Assembly: GCA_024685775.1 (NCBI GenBank)
Contig: JAIKVL010000032.1
Location: 1 to 64,000, forward strand
Reading direction: 5' to 3'
Origin: Clostridia bacterium
Lineage (GTDB): Bacteria; Bacillota; Clostridia; Christensenellales; CAG-1252
Length of the DNA: 64,000 nt
Shown here: piece by piece, positions 7,960-16,245 of the stretch
Position numbering within the stretch: the first letter of the stretch is position 1
Layout: each line of letters begins with the position of its first letter
Notes under the pieces: model-generated
Told to the model about the DNA's origin: nothing
Databases searched by the model: none
The model's input: the letters and a program-made list of their open reading frames with translations, nothing else
Position numbers and translations under genes: made by a program

Positions 7960-8383
7960 ACTGGATAAAAAGATCGCTCCGAAAAGCAAAGAGCGGCGAA
8001 CGCTTTTTCTCGCGTTCCTCGTGGGCGGGTTGATCTGCTCGGTCGGGCAAGCGGTCGCGGATCTATTCAAACTGTGCGTTCCTTCCGCGAGCGAAAAACT
8101 CGTCTCGCAGTTTGCTTCGACGATTATGATTTTTATCGGCGCGTTTTTGACCGGTCTCGGCGTCTACGACAACATCGGAAAGCACGCGGGAGCGGGGTCG
8201 ATCATCCCGATCACGGGATTCGCGAATTCCGTCGTTTCGCCCGCCATGGAATTTCGATCGGAAGGAATGGTCTTCGGCGTGATGTGTAAAATGTTCGTGA
8301 TTGCGGGTCCGATTATCGTAAGCGGGATCACGTCGTCCGTCGCGGTCGGTCTGATCTATTGGTTGATCGAGGTGTTGAAATGA
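7934..8383 (+). CDS. spoVAC: Stage V sporulation protein AC
   Basis: A 149-residue integral membrane protein with four hydrophobic segments (near residues 25-45, 55-80, 85-105 and 120-146). It forms part of the SpoVA channel that moves dipicolinic acid into the forespore and releases it on germination; in Bacillus, SpoVAC behaves as a mechanosensitive channel. The start at 7934 gives the usual family length and is preceded by GGGGAGAAAG; an upstream in-frame ATG at 7841 has no ribosome binding site and would add a basic extension. Stop and next start overlap as ATGA. Confidence 0.93.
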   Translation: MLSRTEYLELDKKIAPKSKERRTLFLAFLVGGLICSVGQAVADLFKLCVPSASEKLVSQFASTIMIFIGAFLTGLGVYDNIGKHAGAGSIIPITGFANSVVSPAMEFRSEGMVFGVMCKMFVIAGPIIVSGITSSVAVGLIYWLIEVLK

Positions 8384-9390
8384 ATTTCGGCGAACAAACG
8401 ATCAAATTTCAAAACAAACCCCGCGTCGTTTCTTCTTACAGCATCGTCGGTCCGAAAGAAGCGCAGGGGCCTCTCGATCCGTATTTCAATAAACGAATCC
8501 GAAAAGACGATTTCGGGCAGGAAACCTTTGAAAAAGCCGAATGCAAGTTGCATATGAGCGCAATCTCGGGCGCGATCATCGAAGCGGGGCTGACGCCGAA
8601 AGAAATCGACGTCAATATCGGCGGAGACCTTTTGAATCAAATCATTACGTCTTCGTTTTCCGCGCGCGAGCTCGATATTTCGTTTATCGGAATGTACAGC
8701 GCGTGCTCGACCTTCGGACAGGCTTTGATCGTCGGCGCGAGTTTGATCGACGGAGGATATATTCGTTACGCAGCTTGCTCGACGAGCAGTCACTTTTCGA
8801 CCGCGGAACGACAATACCGTTACCCGTTGGAGCTCGGAACGCAGATGACGCCGACAACGCAATGGACGGTCACGGGAAGCGGCTGCACGCTTCTCGGGAG
8901 AACGGGCGGGAAAGTTTTCGCGGAAAGCGCGACGATCGGAAAAGTCGTGGATTTCGGGATATCCGACGCGAACAATATGGGCGCGGCGATGGCGCCCGCC
9001 GCGGCGCAAACCGTCGCAAGACATTTGAAAGACACGGGGCGCGACGCCGAATATTACGATCATATCGTGACGGGCGATCTCGGGATCTACGGGAGTAAAC
9101 TATTTCTCAAACTTTTGGAAAGCGAAGGGATTCAAGCGTCCGCGGTTCATAAAGATTGCGGCGCGATGATCTTCGATAAAAGACAGCGCTGTCCGCAAGG
9201 CGGTAGCGGAGCGGGGTGCAGCAGCGTCGTCTTTAATTCCTATTTTATGCATCATTTGCGCGTCGGCGCGATCAAAAGGCTCTTGCTCGTTCCGACGGGC
9301 GCGCTTTTATCCAAAGTCTCATCGTTACAGGGAGAAACGATCCCGGGAATCGCGAACGCCGTTTCGTTCGAAAGGGAGGAAGCCGAATGA
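8380..9390 (+). CDS. spoVAD: Stage V sporulation protein AD
   Basis: A 336-residue soluble protein of the SpoVAD family, which has a thiolase-like fold, binds dipicolinic acid and is required for its uptake into spores. Family features include the N-terminal FGEQTIKFQNKPRV stretch and the Gly/Ser/Cys-rich segments PTTQWTVTGSGCTLL and QGGSGAGCSSVVFNSYF. The start at 8380 overlaps the spoVAC stop (ATGA) with GAGGTG upstream; the ATG 21 bases earlier lies inside spoVAC. The end overlaps the spoVAE start by 4 bases, so the three genes are likely translationally coupled. Confidence 0.94.
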   Translation: MNFGEQTIKFQNKPRVVSSYSIVGPKEAQGPLDPYFNKRIRKDDFGQETFEKAECKLHMSAISGAIIEAGLTPKEIDVNIGGDLLNQIITSSFSARELDISFIGMYSACSTFGQALIVGASLIDGGYIRYAACSTSSHFSTAERQYRYPLELGTQMTPTTQWTVTGSGCTLLGRTGGKVFAESATIGKVVDFGISDANNMGAAMAPAAAQTVARHLKDTGRDAEYYDHIVTGDLGIYGSKLFLKLLESEGIQASAVHKDCGAMIFDKRQRCPQGGSGAGCSSVVFNSYFMHHLRVGAIKRLLLVPTGALLSKVSSLQGETIPGIANAVSFEREEAE

Positions 9391-9749
9391 TTCTGACCTA
9401 TTTACGGGTTTTTGCGGTCGGCGGACTCGTCTGCCTGATCGGGCAAATTTTGATCAATTTGACGAAAATGACCTCTTCCAAGATCCTCGTGACCTTTCTT
9501 TTAATCGGCGTGGTTTTGGAAGCGGTCGGGCTGTTCGACGCAGTCAAAAACTTTTCGGCGGCGGGAATTACCGTCCCGATCGTCGGATTCGGTTCCACGC
9601 TCGCGAAAGGAGCGATCGAAGGAGTCGAAAAATTCGGATTGATAGGGGCTTTGACGGGTGGAATGCAAGCCGCGGCGGCGGGATTATCCGCGGCGATCTT
9701 ATTCGGATTTTTGATCAGCTTGGTCTTCAAGGCGCGAACCAAGGTTTGA
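9387..9749 (+). CDS. spoVAE: Stage V sporulation protein AE
   Basis: A 120-residue membrane protein with four hydrophobic helices, similar in plan to SpoVAC, and the third member of the minimal spoVAC-D-E set found in Clostridia. The start overlaps spoVAD (ATGA). The last 51 bases overlap, on the opposite strand, the 3' end of the GH13-like gene, and no terminator separates the two. Confidence 0.92.
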   Translation: MILTYLRVFAVGGLVCLIGQILINLTKMTSSKILVTFLLIGVVLEAVGLFDAVKNFSAAGITVPIVGFGSTLAKGAIEGVEKFGLIGALTGGMQAAAAGLSAAILFGFLISLVFKARTKV

Positions 9750-11366
9750 TTCCGAAAGCAATTTCACCTCGGGTTCGATCGAATAGACGCGCGCCTCGAA
9801 AGGACGAAGACCGACCGTCTCGTGCAATAAGCGGCTGACGATCGAATAATTTCCGAAAACGAAACGTCCTTTCCGATCGGTAAGCGCGCGCGGGATCGCG
9901 AAATTGACGTTCTCGGGCGAAAGCGACGCGATCACGAGCAACGTTTTTTCTTGAAAACTCCGCGTAAAGCAAACGATCAAAGGATGCGCGGAAGGATAAA
10001 AGACGAAATCACCGAACGAAAAAACGTCCGATTTTTTTCGAAAATCCAAAACCTTTTTATAGAAATTCAATACGCTTTCGGGATCCTCTTCCTGCATTCT
10101 TCGATTGATCTTGACGTAGTTATCGCGAACGGGAGCGAAAGGGAAAAGCGCGGAAGTAAACCCGGCGTGTTTTTTATGATCCCATTGATAAGGATCGGAA
10201 GCGAGGGGAATATATTTTTTCTCGGAAGGTTGACGGTTTTCTTCGATCGGAGTTACGGAATTGCGAAAAACGACGTCGCTCATCGCGATTTCCTGCCCTT
10301 GATAGAGAGAAACGCCGCCGACCGACGCGCCGAGAAGCAGGGCGACGGATTTCGCGGCGTAAAAGTAGGCTTGATCGTCTTTGCATTGCTTCCAAGAGGA
10401 GAGCATTCTCCCGTGGGTCGCGTCCTCTACGGAAAGAAGCGTCTTTCGCGCGACGGGGGAAGATTGGATCGAAGCGTAGGTTTTGATCCATTTGCGAACG
10501 TTTAGTTCTTTCAAAGAAGGAAGACGCGTGTTTTCGTCCAAATTCGAAAAGGTCAAAGCGTCGATCGTCGGAAGATTTCCGTCGGTCAGATACAGAGAAA
10601 CGACTTCGTCTTGCGGAAGGTTTCTTAAAAGCAGGTGAAAATCTTCTCCGAAACGACTGCGGATCTCGGAAAGAAGGGCGAATCGGTCTTTACCGACAGC
10701 GAAGAGATCGGGAGAAGGTTTATAAAGCAATTTGCCCGATTTTACCGCATTTTTTTCAATCGTAAAGGGGAGTGATTCAATAACGAATCCCGCGACGCCG
10801 AGCTCCTTCCAAAAAGAAACGATCGAAAGCATCTCGTTTCTGAGTTCGGGATTTTCGAGATCGAGATCAAGAGAAGAGGCGCCGTAGGTATTTTTATAAA
10901 AAACGCCCGAATCTTTTTCTTCCCACGCTTCCTCTCCGAGCCGATTCTTGCTTCGGAACGGAGCGACGGAGCCGTCTTTTCCTTTTCCCGGAGCCGAAAC
11001 GTAATACGAAGCATATTTGGGATTTTTTCTTTTTTCAAACCAAGAATGCTCGGCGGACGTGCAAAACAAGGGGATCGATAAATAGACGGCGATCCCGTTT
11101 TCGCGCGCCTCGTTAAGGAGCTCGGAAAAATCGGAAAGCTCGCCGATTTGCGGATTTATCCGACAAAAATCGGTTACTTCATAAAAAGAATTTACGTTCG
11201 AAGTCTCGAAAACGGACGTTAAAACGATCGCGTTGATCCCGAGCGAGACGAGTTCGGGAAGCTTTTCTTTGACGCCGAGAAGATCGCCGACGCCGTCGGC
11301 ATCGGAATCGAAAAAAGTCGGAACGCGAATTTCATAAGACAGAAAACGAACAGGATCGAATTTCAT
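9699..11366 (-). CDS. GH13-fold protein with all catalytic motifs lost (pseudo-amylase)
   Basis: A 555-residue protein with the overall plan of GH13 alpha-glucosidase/oligo-1,6-glucosidase enzymes: N-terminal strand, the DSDADGVGDLLGV loop (residues 20-32), a beta-strand pattern leading to LYQGQEI (354-360), and a C-terminal beta domain. All four catalytic regions are altered. Region I, normally DxxxNH, reads SIPLFC (97-102); region II, normally GFRxD, reads GFVIE (193-197); the region III glutamate is absent (LLLRN, 246-250); region IV, normally NHD, reads DAT (315-317). It is therefore probably not a hydrolase, perhaps a carbohydrate-binding or scaffold protein. The start at 11366 lies 7 bases after a -10 box; the ATG 60 bases upstream would be in front of the promoter. 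Confidence 0.85.
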   Translation of the reverse strand: MKFDPVRFLSYEIRVPTFFDSDADGVGDLLGVKEKLPELVSLGINAIVLTSVFETSNVNSFYEVTDFCRINPQIGELSDFSELLNEARENGIAVYLSIPLFCTSAEHSWFEKRKNPKYASYYVSAPGKGKDGSVAPFRSKNRLGEEAWEEKDSGVFYKNTYGASSLDLDLENPELRNEMLSIVSFWKELGVAGFVIESLPFTIEKNAVKSGKLLYKPSPDLFAVGKDRFALLSEIRSRFGEDFHLLLRNLPQDEVVSLYLTDGNLPTIDALTFSNLDENTRLPSLKELNVRKWIKTYASIQSSPVARKTLLSVEDATHGRMLSSWKQCKDDQAYFYAAKSVALLLGASVGGVSLYQGQEIAMSDVVFRNSVTPIEENRQPSEKKYIPLASDPYQWDHKKHAGFTSALFPFAPVRDNYVKINRRMQEEDPESVLNFYKKVLDFRKKSDVFSFGDFVFYPSAHPLIVCFTRSFQEKTLLVIASLSPENVNFAIPRALTDRKGRFVFGNYSIVSRLLHETVGLRPFEARVYSIEPEVKLLSESNLGSRLEDQADQKSE

Positions 11367-11373
11367 TATTTTT

Positions 11374-11402
11374 ATTATATATGATTTACGTTTTTTTTGC
11401 AA
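11374..11402 (-). promoter_or_regulatory. Promoter of the GH13-like gene, leaderless geometry
   Basis: On the minus strand, TTGCAA (11402-11397), a 17-base spacer and TATAAT (11379-11374). Only 7 bases separate the -10 box from the ATG, so the mRNA should start at or next to it. No ribosome binding site fits. Confidence 0.7.
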
Positions 11403-11448
11403 CACGTTGCGCTCCGAAAAAATCAAGCGTCAAATAAAAAATAAAAGA

Positions 11449-11477
11449 TTGATTCAGACTGCTTTATATAGTATAAT
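11449..11477 (+). promoter_or_regulatory. Promoter of dnaX-ybaB-recR
   Basis: TTGATT (11449-11454), a 17-base spacer and TATAAT (11472-11477). The start codon at 11496 follows after a short leader that contains GGAG at 11485-11488. Confidence 0.65.
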
Positions 11478-11495
11478 ATTTTACGGAGATATCTT

Positions 11496-13334
11496 ATGTA
11501 TCAATCTTTGTATCGCAAATACAGACCGGATACTTTCGAAAAGGTCATAGGTCAAGAGCATATCACGACGACGCTCGTCAATCAGATCCGAACGGGGAAT
11601 ATCGCTCACGCCTATCTTTTGACCGGAACGCGCGGAACGGGTAAAACTTCCGTCGCCAGAATTTTTGCGCGCGCCGTAAACTGTCTTTCGCCCGTCAACG
11701 GGTCGCCTTGCGGAGAATGCGAAGTTTGCAAAAAACTTCTTTCCGGGACGAGTTTGGACGTCGTCGAGATCGACGCCGCTTCCAATAACTCGGTCGAAGA
11801 CGCCCGCTCGATCCGCGACAGCGTCCGCTACGCTCCGATTGATTGCAAATACAAAGTCTATATCATCGACGAAGTCCATCAGCTTTCCCAAGCGGCGTTC
11901 AACGCGCTTTTGAAGACTTTGGAAGAGCCCCCGGCGCACGCGATCTTCATTCTCGCGACGACGGAAGTACAAAAGATCCCCGCCACGATTTTAAGCCGTT
12001 GTCTCAGGCTGGATTTCCATTTGGTTTCACAAGAGCTTTTGGAAAAGCACGTCGCCGAGATCTTCGATAAAGAGGGCATTTCTTACACGAAAGAAGGCGT
12101 CTCCGCGATCGCCGCGGCAGGCGCGGGCAGCGTCCGCGACACGCTCTCCGTCGCAGACATGTGCGCTTCCTATTCGGACGTCGTCAATTACGATTGCGTC
12201 CTCGGCGTTCTCGGCGCGAACGATCCTTCTCTGATCGCCGCGATCGCGCTTTGCGCGCTCTCGGGAGATATTAAGAACGCGATCACGCGCGTCGAATCCG
12301 CGTCTTCCCTCGGAAAGAGCATGCAGGTTCTGACCAAAGATCTGACGAAATATTTCCGCGATTTGATCATTATCAAAAACGACGATAAAGCAAACGAGGT
12401 TTTGCGTTTACCCGACCACCTTTTCACCGTCGCAAGAGAAATCGCCGTCGCGTACGACGGAAGCGTCCTTATGCGCGCATTGGATATTTTTTCCAACGTC
12501 GAAGCAAAAGAGCGTTACAGCGCGCAACCGAAGATCCTTCTCGAAAGCGCGATCATCAAAACCGCGACGCTTTCCGGGGAAGATTTCTCCGATCTTTTGG
12601 CGCGCGTCGCGACGCTTGAAAATAAAGTCAAAGAATTCGAGGGTTCGCCCGCGGCTCGCCCCGATTATACGGCGATCCTTTCTTCTTTGTCCGCCGTTCA
12701 AAAACAAACCGTAGTCGAAAAACCCGCGGAAAAAGCGCCGGTTGAAGAAAAACCGGAGCAAAAGCAAGATGCCGCGGAAGTAATCAAGGGAGAAAAGAAA
12801 GAGATCCCCGTTTTCCCGACGCTCAAAGAGACCGCTTCGGTCGAATTGCCGTTTGAGACGGAAAGCGCGAGCTCGCCCATCCTTTCCGAAGCGAAAGCGC
12901 CCGAGGATCTGCCGTTTGACGTTCCCGCGGAAGATCCGCAAGAACCCGTTTTGACAAATGCCGACGTCAAGAACCTCCTTCCGAAGGAAGTCAAAGACGA
13001 GATCAAAAAGCTCAGAGGTCGACTGATCAACCGCTTACGCGAGCGCAAACAGCTGATGCTGTATCTCGCCGTCTGCGAAGAGGGCACGCTCATTAAAGTC
13101 GAAAACGGAAAGATCGTTATGGCGTTCCAAAAGGAAAGCGATTACAACTATTGCAACAATCCGCAGGTCAAAAAGTATTTGCAAGCGCTTTTTGCGGAAG
13201 AATTGAATTTTGATTGCGATTTGTCGCTCTTGATGTATGACGATCATTCGCCGAATTCGATTTCGAACGCGGATATTCTGAAATTATTTGCCGGAGCAGA
13301 CTCCGTCAATTTCAAAAACGTTCACAGGAGGTAA
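11496..13334 (+). CDS. dnaX: DNA polymerase III subunits gamma/tau
   Basis: The 612-residue clamp-loader ATPase. The N-terminal AAA+ module has Walker A GTRGTGKTS (near residues 44-52), the four zinc-binding cysteines in CLSP-CGECEVC, Walker B IIDEVHQ and the sensor-1 TTEVQKIP. The middle is a collar domain, and a Pro/Glu/Ala-rich linker from about residue 395 to 480 leads to a C-terminal tau-like domain. Tau links the polymerase and helicase at the fork and loads the sliding clamp. It heads a dnaX-ybaB-recR operon, the standard Bacillota order. Confidence 0.96.
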   Translation: MYQSLYRKYRPDTFEKVIGQEHITTTLVNQIRTGNIAHAYLLTGTRGTGKTSVARIFARAVNCLSPVNGSPCGECEVCKKLLSGTSLDVVEIDAASNNSVEDARSIRDSVRYAPIDCKYKVYIIDEVHQLSQAAFNALLKTLEEPPAHAIFILATTEVQKIPATILSRCLRLDFHLVSQELLEKHVAEIFDKEGISYTKEGVSAIAAAGAGSVRDTLSVADMCASYSDVVNYDCVLGVLGANDPSLIAAIALCALSGDIKNAITRVESASSLGKSMQVLTKDLTKYFRDLIIIKNDDKANEVLRLPDHLFTVAREIAVAYDGSVLMRALDIFSNVEAKERYSAQPKILLESAIIKTATLSGEDFSDLLARVATLENKVKEFEGSPAARPDYTAILSSLSAVQKQTVVEKPAEKAPVEEKPEQKQDAAEVIKGEKKEIPVFPTLKETASVELPFETESASSPILSEAKAPEDLPFDVPAEDPQEPVLTNADVKNLLPKEVKDEIKKLRGRLINRLRERKQLMLYLAVCEEGTLIKVENGKIVMAFQKESDYNYCNNPQVKKYLQALFAEELNFDCDLSLLMYDDHSPNSISNADILKLFAGADSVNFKNVHRR

Positions 13335-13338
13335 CAGT

Positions 13339-13674
13339 ATGGCTAAATTCAACGGTTTCGGCGGAGGCGGCGCCAATATGGCGCAACTGATGCGTCAAGC
13401 GCAAAAAATGCAGCAAGATATGCTCGCCGCGCAGGAAAACCTGAAAAACACCGAATTTACGGCGCAAGCCGGAGGCGGCATGGTCGAAGTCGTCCTTACG
13501 GGCGATAAAAAGATCGTTTCGCTTACGATCAAACCCGAAGCGGTGGATCCGGACGACGTCGAAATGCTCGAAGATATGATCGTCGCGGCGTTCCAAGAAG
13601 GCTTTAACCTGATCGACAAAGAGACGGAAGCCACGATGGGTCCGTATGCGGGAATGCTCGGAGGCTTGAACTGA
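13339..13674 (+). CDS. YbaB/EbfC-family nucleoid-associated protein
   Basis: A 111-residue protein with a Gly-rich N-terminus ([15 protein letters not shown]) and the family core [17 protein letters not shown] followed by [18 protein letters not shown]. The family binds DNA as a dimer and is nearly always found between dnaX and recR. The start at 13339 is set by AGGAGG a few bases upstream; an ATG further upstream lies inside dnaX. It ends one base before the recR start. Confidence 0.95.
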   Translation: MAKFNGFGGGGANMAQLMRQAQKMQQDMLAAQENLKNTEFTAQAGGGMVEVVLTGDKKIVSLTIKPEAVDPDDVEMLEDMIVAAFQEGFNLIDKETEATMGPYAGMLGGLN

Positions 13675-13675
13675 G

Positions 13676-14266
13676 ATGGAGTACATCGAGCCGATCTCGC
13701 GGCTCATCGCAGAATTTTCGAAATTGCCCGGCGTAGGAAAGAAAACGGCGGCGCGTTATGCGTTTTCCGTGATCAATATGCCGCCCGAGGAAGCCGAAAA
13801 TTTTTGCGATGCGATCATCCGCGTCAAAGAGAACGTTCGGCTTTGCAAGATCTGCGGGAATTACACCGATCGAGAGGTCTGCGAAATCTGTTCGACGCGT
13901 GACAAAAGCATTATTTGCGTCGTAAAAGAACCGCGCGACGTCATCGCGCTCGAAAAAACCAAGTGTTTTAACGGCGTTTATCACGTTTTACACGGGTTAT
14001 TGAGCCCGATCGACGGCGTCGGCGTAGGAGATATCCGCGTAAAAGAATTGCTCGAAAGGATCAACGAGGGGGGAGTAAAAGAGGTCATCGTCGCGACGTC
14101 GACCGATCAATCGGGCGAAGCGACCGCGTTATACCTTGCGATGCTCTTAAAACCTCTCGGCGTTAAGACGACGAGGATCGCGCGCGGTCTGCCGACGGGG
14201 AGTAACCTCGAATATACCGACGAAGCGACGCTTTCTCGCGCGATGTCCGACCGAAAAGAATTATAA
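13676..14266 (+). CDS. recR: Recombination mediator protein RecR
   Basis: A 196-residue protein with an N-terminal helix-hairpin-helix ([14 protein letters not shown], about 18-31), a four-cysteine zinc finger ([16 protein letters not shown], about 57-72) and a TOPRIM domain ([13 protein letters not shown] onward). It works with RecF/RecO to load RecA on gapped DNA. Length and domain order are normal. Confidence 0.97.
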   Translation: MEYIEPISRLIAEFSKLPGVGKKTAARYAFSVINMPPEEAENFCDAIIRVKENVRLCKICGNYTDREVCEICSTRDKSIICVVKEPRDVIALEKTKCFNGVYHVLHGLLSPIDGVGVGDIRVKELLERINEGGVKEVIVATSTDQSGEATALYLAMLLKPLGVKTTRIARGLPTGSNLEYTDEATLSRAMSDRKEL

Positions 14267-14290
14267 AAAATATGCAAAACGCAAAAAAAA

Positions 14291-14316
14291 GCGAGGCGCA
14301 AGCCTCGCATTTTTTT
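14291..14316 (+). terminator. Terminator of dnaX-ybaB-recR
   Basis: GCGAGGC (14291-14297) pairs with GCCTCGC (14302-14308) and is followed by A and a run of eight T. The A-run before it may also allow termination of the convergent gene. Confidence 0.85.
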
Positions 14317-15680
14317 TACTTCAAATGATACTTTCTCGTGTGATACAGAACCGCGTAAAGGATCGAATAAATCGGAAGATTAATCAAGAGCAGGGCGGGA
14401 TACAAAAGCGGTTTGACCATCGTCGAAGGCTTGCCGATATCCGCTTTGAAGACGAAGAACGCCAAAAGCATACAAATCACGAAAACGTTTAAAGCAAGCA
14501 TCAGCGTCCCGGATAGCGAGATCTTTAAGTCGAAATCCGCGCGGACGCGTTTATCCGGCTTTAAGAGGTAAAGGACGACGCCGACGATCGGGAAGACAAG
14601 CAGCACGCAAGCCGCGACCAAATAGAAGGCGTAACCGAGACACGCGAAACGATCGAGCGCGAAATAGGAGATCAAAACTTCGAGCACCATAAACGCGTAC
14701 AAAAGAACCAAGCAATCGCGAACGAGTCTGGACGAAAAAACGAAATTCATCGAGTAATACGAAGACGAAGTCGCCTTGGAATAGGGGCGAAGCTTGTATC
14801 CGTTCGCTTGCGCGTACTCTTTCAACTCACCGTAATTGAACGCGTTATGAGACGCAGATTTATCGGAATCTTCCGCATTTTCCTGCGGACGTTCCGCCAA
14901 AGAACCGGACAGAGCGAAAATGTCGTTTAATTGCGAACGGTAGTCGTCGCCGTAACCGACGCGATCCGCCAAAAAATCTTGCAGGATCGGTTCGGGTTCT
15001 TCTTCGGGCGCTTGCTCAGCGGCGATCGAATCGAGATCCAACTGCTCGCCGTAGATCTTTGAGCCGAAGATATCGAGTGGCTTTTTTTCTTCCGTTTCTT
15101 CGACCGCATCCGAAGCGTCTTGCGCTTCCGAATCGGCGGGGGCATCTCCATAATCTGAGGAAGATTCCTCGGGAGAGGGGGCTTCGGGCTCGGGATCGCT
15201 CGCCTCGGGAAGAACTTGCTCGGAAGATATTTCTTCCGAATTTTCCGCATTTTCTTCGGAAAGATTCGAGAGACCGCCTCCGCGTTTCGTCCGCGGGCGA
15301 AGTTCGCTTGGATCAAACGGCTTCGGAGCGTTCGACAAATCGAATTCTTTATCGGAAAGCAAACGATTGAGCAGGGTGCGGGAAAATTCCCATTGCTCAA
15401 TATCTTTATCGAGAAAATCTCTGCCTTTATCCGTCAGGGAATAATACTTTCTTTGCGCGCCGTTGGAAGTTTCGCCGTCATAAGAGGTTATATAACCTTG
15501 TTTTTCAAGTCTTTTCAGGCAACTGTAAAGGGTGGGCTGTTTGATTTCGTAAACGCCCTCGGTCGCATTCGATATAGCTTTATGGACGTCGTACCCGTAA
15601 CTGTCTCCTTGGGAAAGGAAACGCATTATGAAGGAATCGACGTGATCTCGGATCAAATCCGTGTTAACGTTATTATCCAA
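14316..15680 (-). CDS. Membrane-anchored PadR-type transcriptional regulator
   Basis: A 454-residue protein of unusual design. Residues about 10-90 are a PadR winged helix (DSYGYDVHKAI, QPTLYSCLKRLEKQGYI, RKYYSLTDKGRDFL). Residues about 110-290 are a low-complexity, strongly acidic linker (Glu, Ser, Pro, Asp). The C-terminal 140 residues contain four predicted transmembrane helices. PadR proteins are normally 100-180 residues and soluble, so this looks like a DNA-binding domain tethered to the membrane by a long flexible acidic arm. The start is taken as TTG at 15680 with AGAGGTG six bases upstream; GTG at 15689 would lie inside that site. It is a single gene and its target is unknown. Confidence 0.8.
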   Translation of the reverse strand: MDNNVNTDLIRDHVDSFIMRFLSQGDSYGYDVHKAISNATEGVYEIKQPTLYSCLKRLEKQGYITSYDGETSNGAQRKYYSLTDKGRDFLDKDIEQWEFSRTLLNRLLSDKEFDLSNAPKPFDPSELRPRTKRGGGLSNLSEENAENSEEISSEQVLPEASDPEPEAPSPEESSSDYGDAPADSEAQDASDAVEETEEKKPLDIFGSKIYGEQLDLDSIAAEQAPEEEPEPILQDFLADRVGYGDDYRSQLNDIFALSGSLAERPQENAEDSDKSASHNAFNYGELKEYAQANGYKLRPYSKATSSSYYSMNFVFSSRLVRDCLVLLYAFMVLEVLISYFALDRFACLGYAFYLVAACVLLVFPIVGVVLYLLKPDKRVRADFDLKISLSGTLMLALNVFVICMLLAFFVFKADIGKPSTMVKPLLYPALLLINLPIYSILYAVLYHTRKYHLK

Positions 15681-15700
15681 AATAAGCACCTCTTGTTAAT

Positions 15701-15729
15701 ATTTTACTTTTATTTAGAATACTTGTCAA
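15701..15729 (-). promoter_or_regulatory. Sigma-A promoter of the PadR-type gene
   Basis: On the minus strand, consensus TTGACA (15729-15724), a 17-base spacer and TAAAAT (15706-15701), with the ribosome binding site about 10 bases downstream. Confidence 0.75.
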
Positions 15730-16026
15730 GGGCATTTCTTTACGAGCATCACGTCGTAAAAAGAGCGTATTTGTTATAAATCGGCGATAATCGTCGTTTG
15801 ATAAAAGGGATCAAGCGATTATTTTGACGTCTCTTTGCCGTTTCGGGCGACCGGAGATTATCGGATAAGAATCGAAACTACACGATTAATACTATCGGGA
15901 GACAGTTATGACGAAGATCCGGAATCATTTTTCGACGAACGGATGACAAATATTTGCCAAAGAAGTACAAAACGCAGCGATAGAGGAGTGTTTTCGATCG
16001 GTCGGAATTTGTCGAAGAGCGTTTTG
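15730..16026. other. Stretch without a recognisable gene
   Basis: About 300 bases between the PadR-type promoter and the palindrome. A 75-codon plus-strand frame (15835-16062) has no ribosome binding site and no recognisable composition, and a 12-codon frame at 15908 follows GGGAGA; neither is convincing. No RNA family was recognised. Confidence 0.5.
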
Positions 16027-16060
16027 AACTATTCGCAAAACACAAGTTTTGCGAATAGTT
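16027..16060. repeat. 34-base perfect palindrome (15-bp arms, 4-base centre)
   Basis: AACTATTCGCAAAAC (16027-16041) and its exact complement (16046-16060) flank ACAA. There is no T-run on either side, so it is not an ordinary terminator. A third copy of CGAATAGT follows at 16077-16084. It lies 186 bases before the tyrosine recombinase gene. It could be a recombination site or an operator. Confidence 0.85.
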
Positions 16061-16210
16061 AGTGCAAGATTTCTGTCGAATAGTATTAAAAATCGTCTTT
16101 AATTAAAATAATTCGTAAAAATCAAGCAATTTATCATACGATATCGAATTCATAGCTTTTAAGAATCCGCACGCCTCAAACGATTTTTACGGACGGTTTT
16201 TCGTTTTATC

Positions 16211-16239
16211 TTTACAGAGGTTTTGCGAAATGTTACAAT
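16211..16239 (+). promoter_or_regulatory. Promoter of the tyrosine recombinase, leaderless geometry
   Basis: TTTACA (16211-16216), a 17-base spacer and TACAAT (16234-16239). Six bases separate the -10 box from the ATG at 16246, and no ribosome binding site is present. Confidence 0.7.
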
Positions 16240-16245
16240 ATAAAT

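Noticed and set aside
9699-11426. Active alpha-amylase or alpha-glucosidase annotation
   Set aside because: Overall similarity would suggest it, but all four catalytic regions lack the required residues.
15835-16062. 75-codon plus-strand ORF between the PadR-type gene and the recombinase
   Set aside because: No ribosome binding site, no recognisable composition, and it ends inside the palindrome; probably chance.
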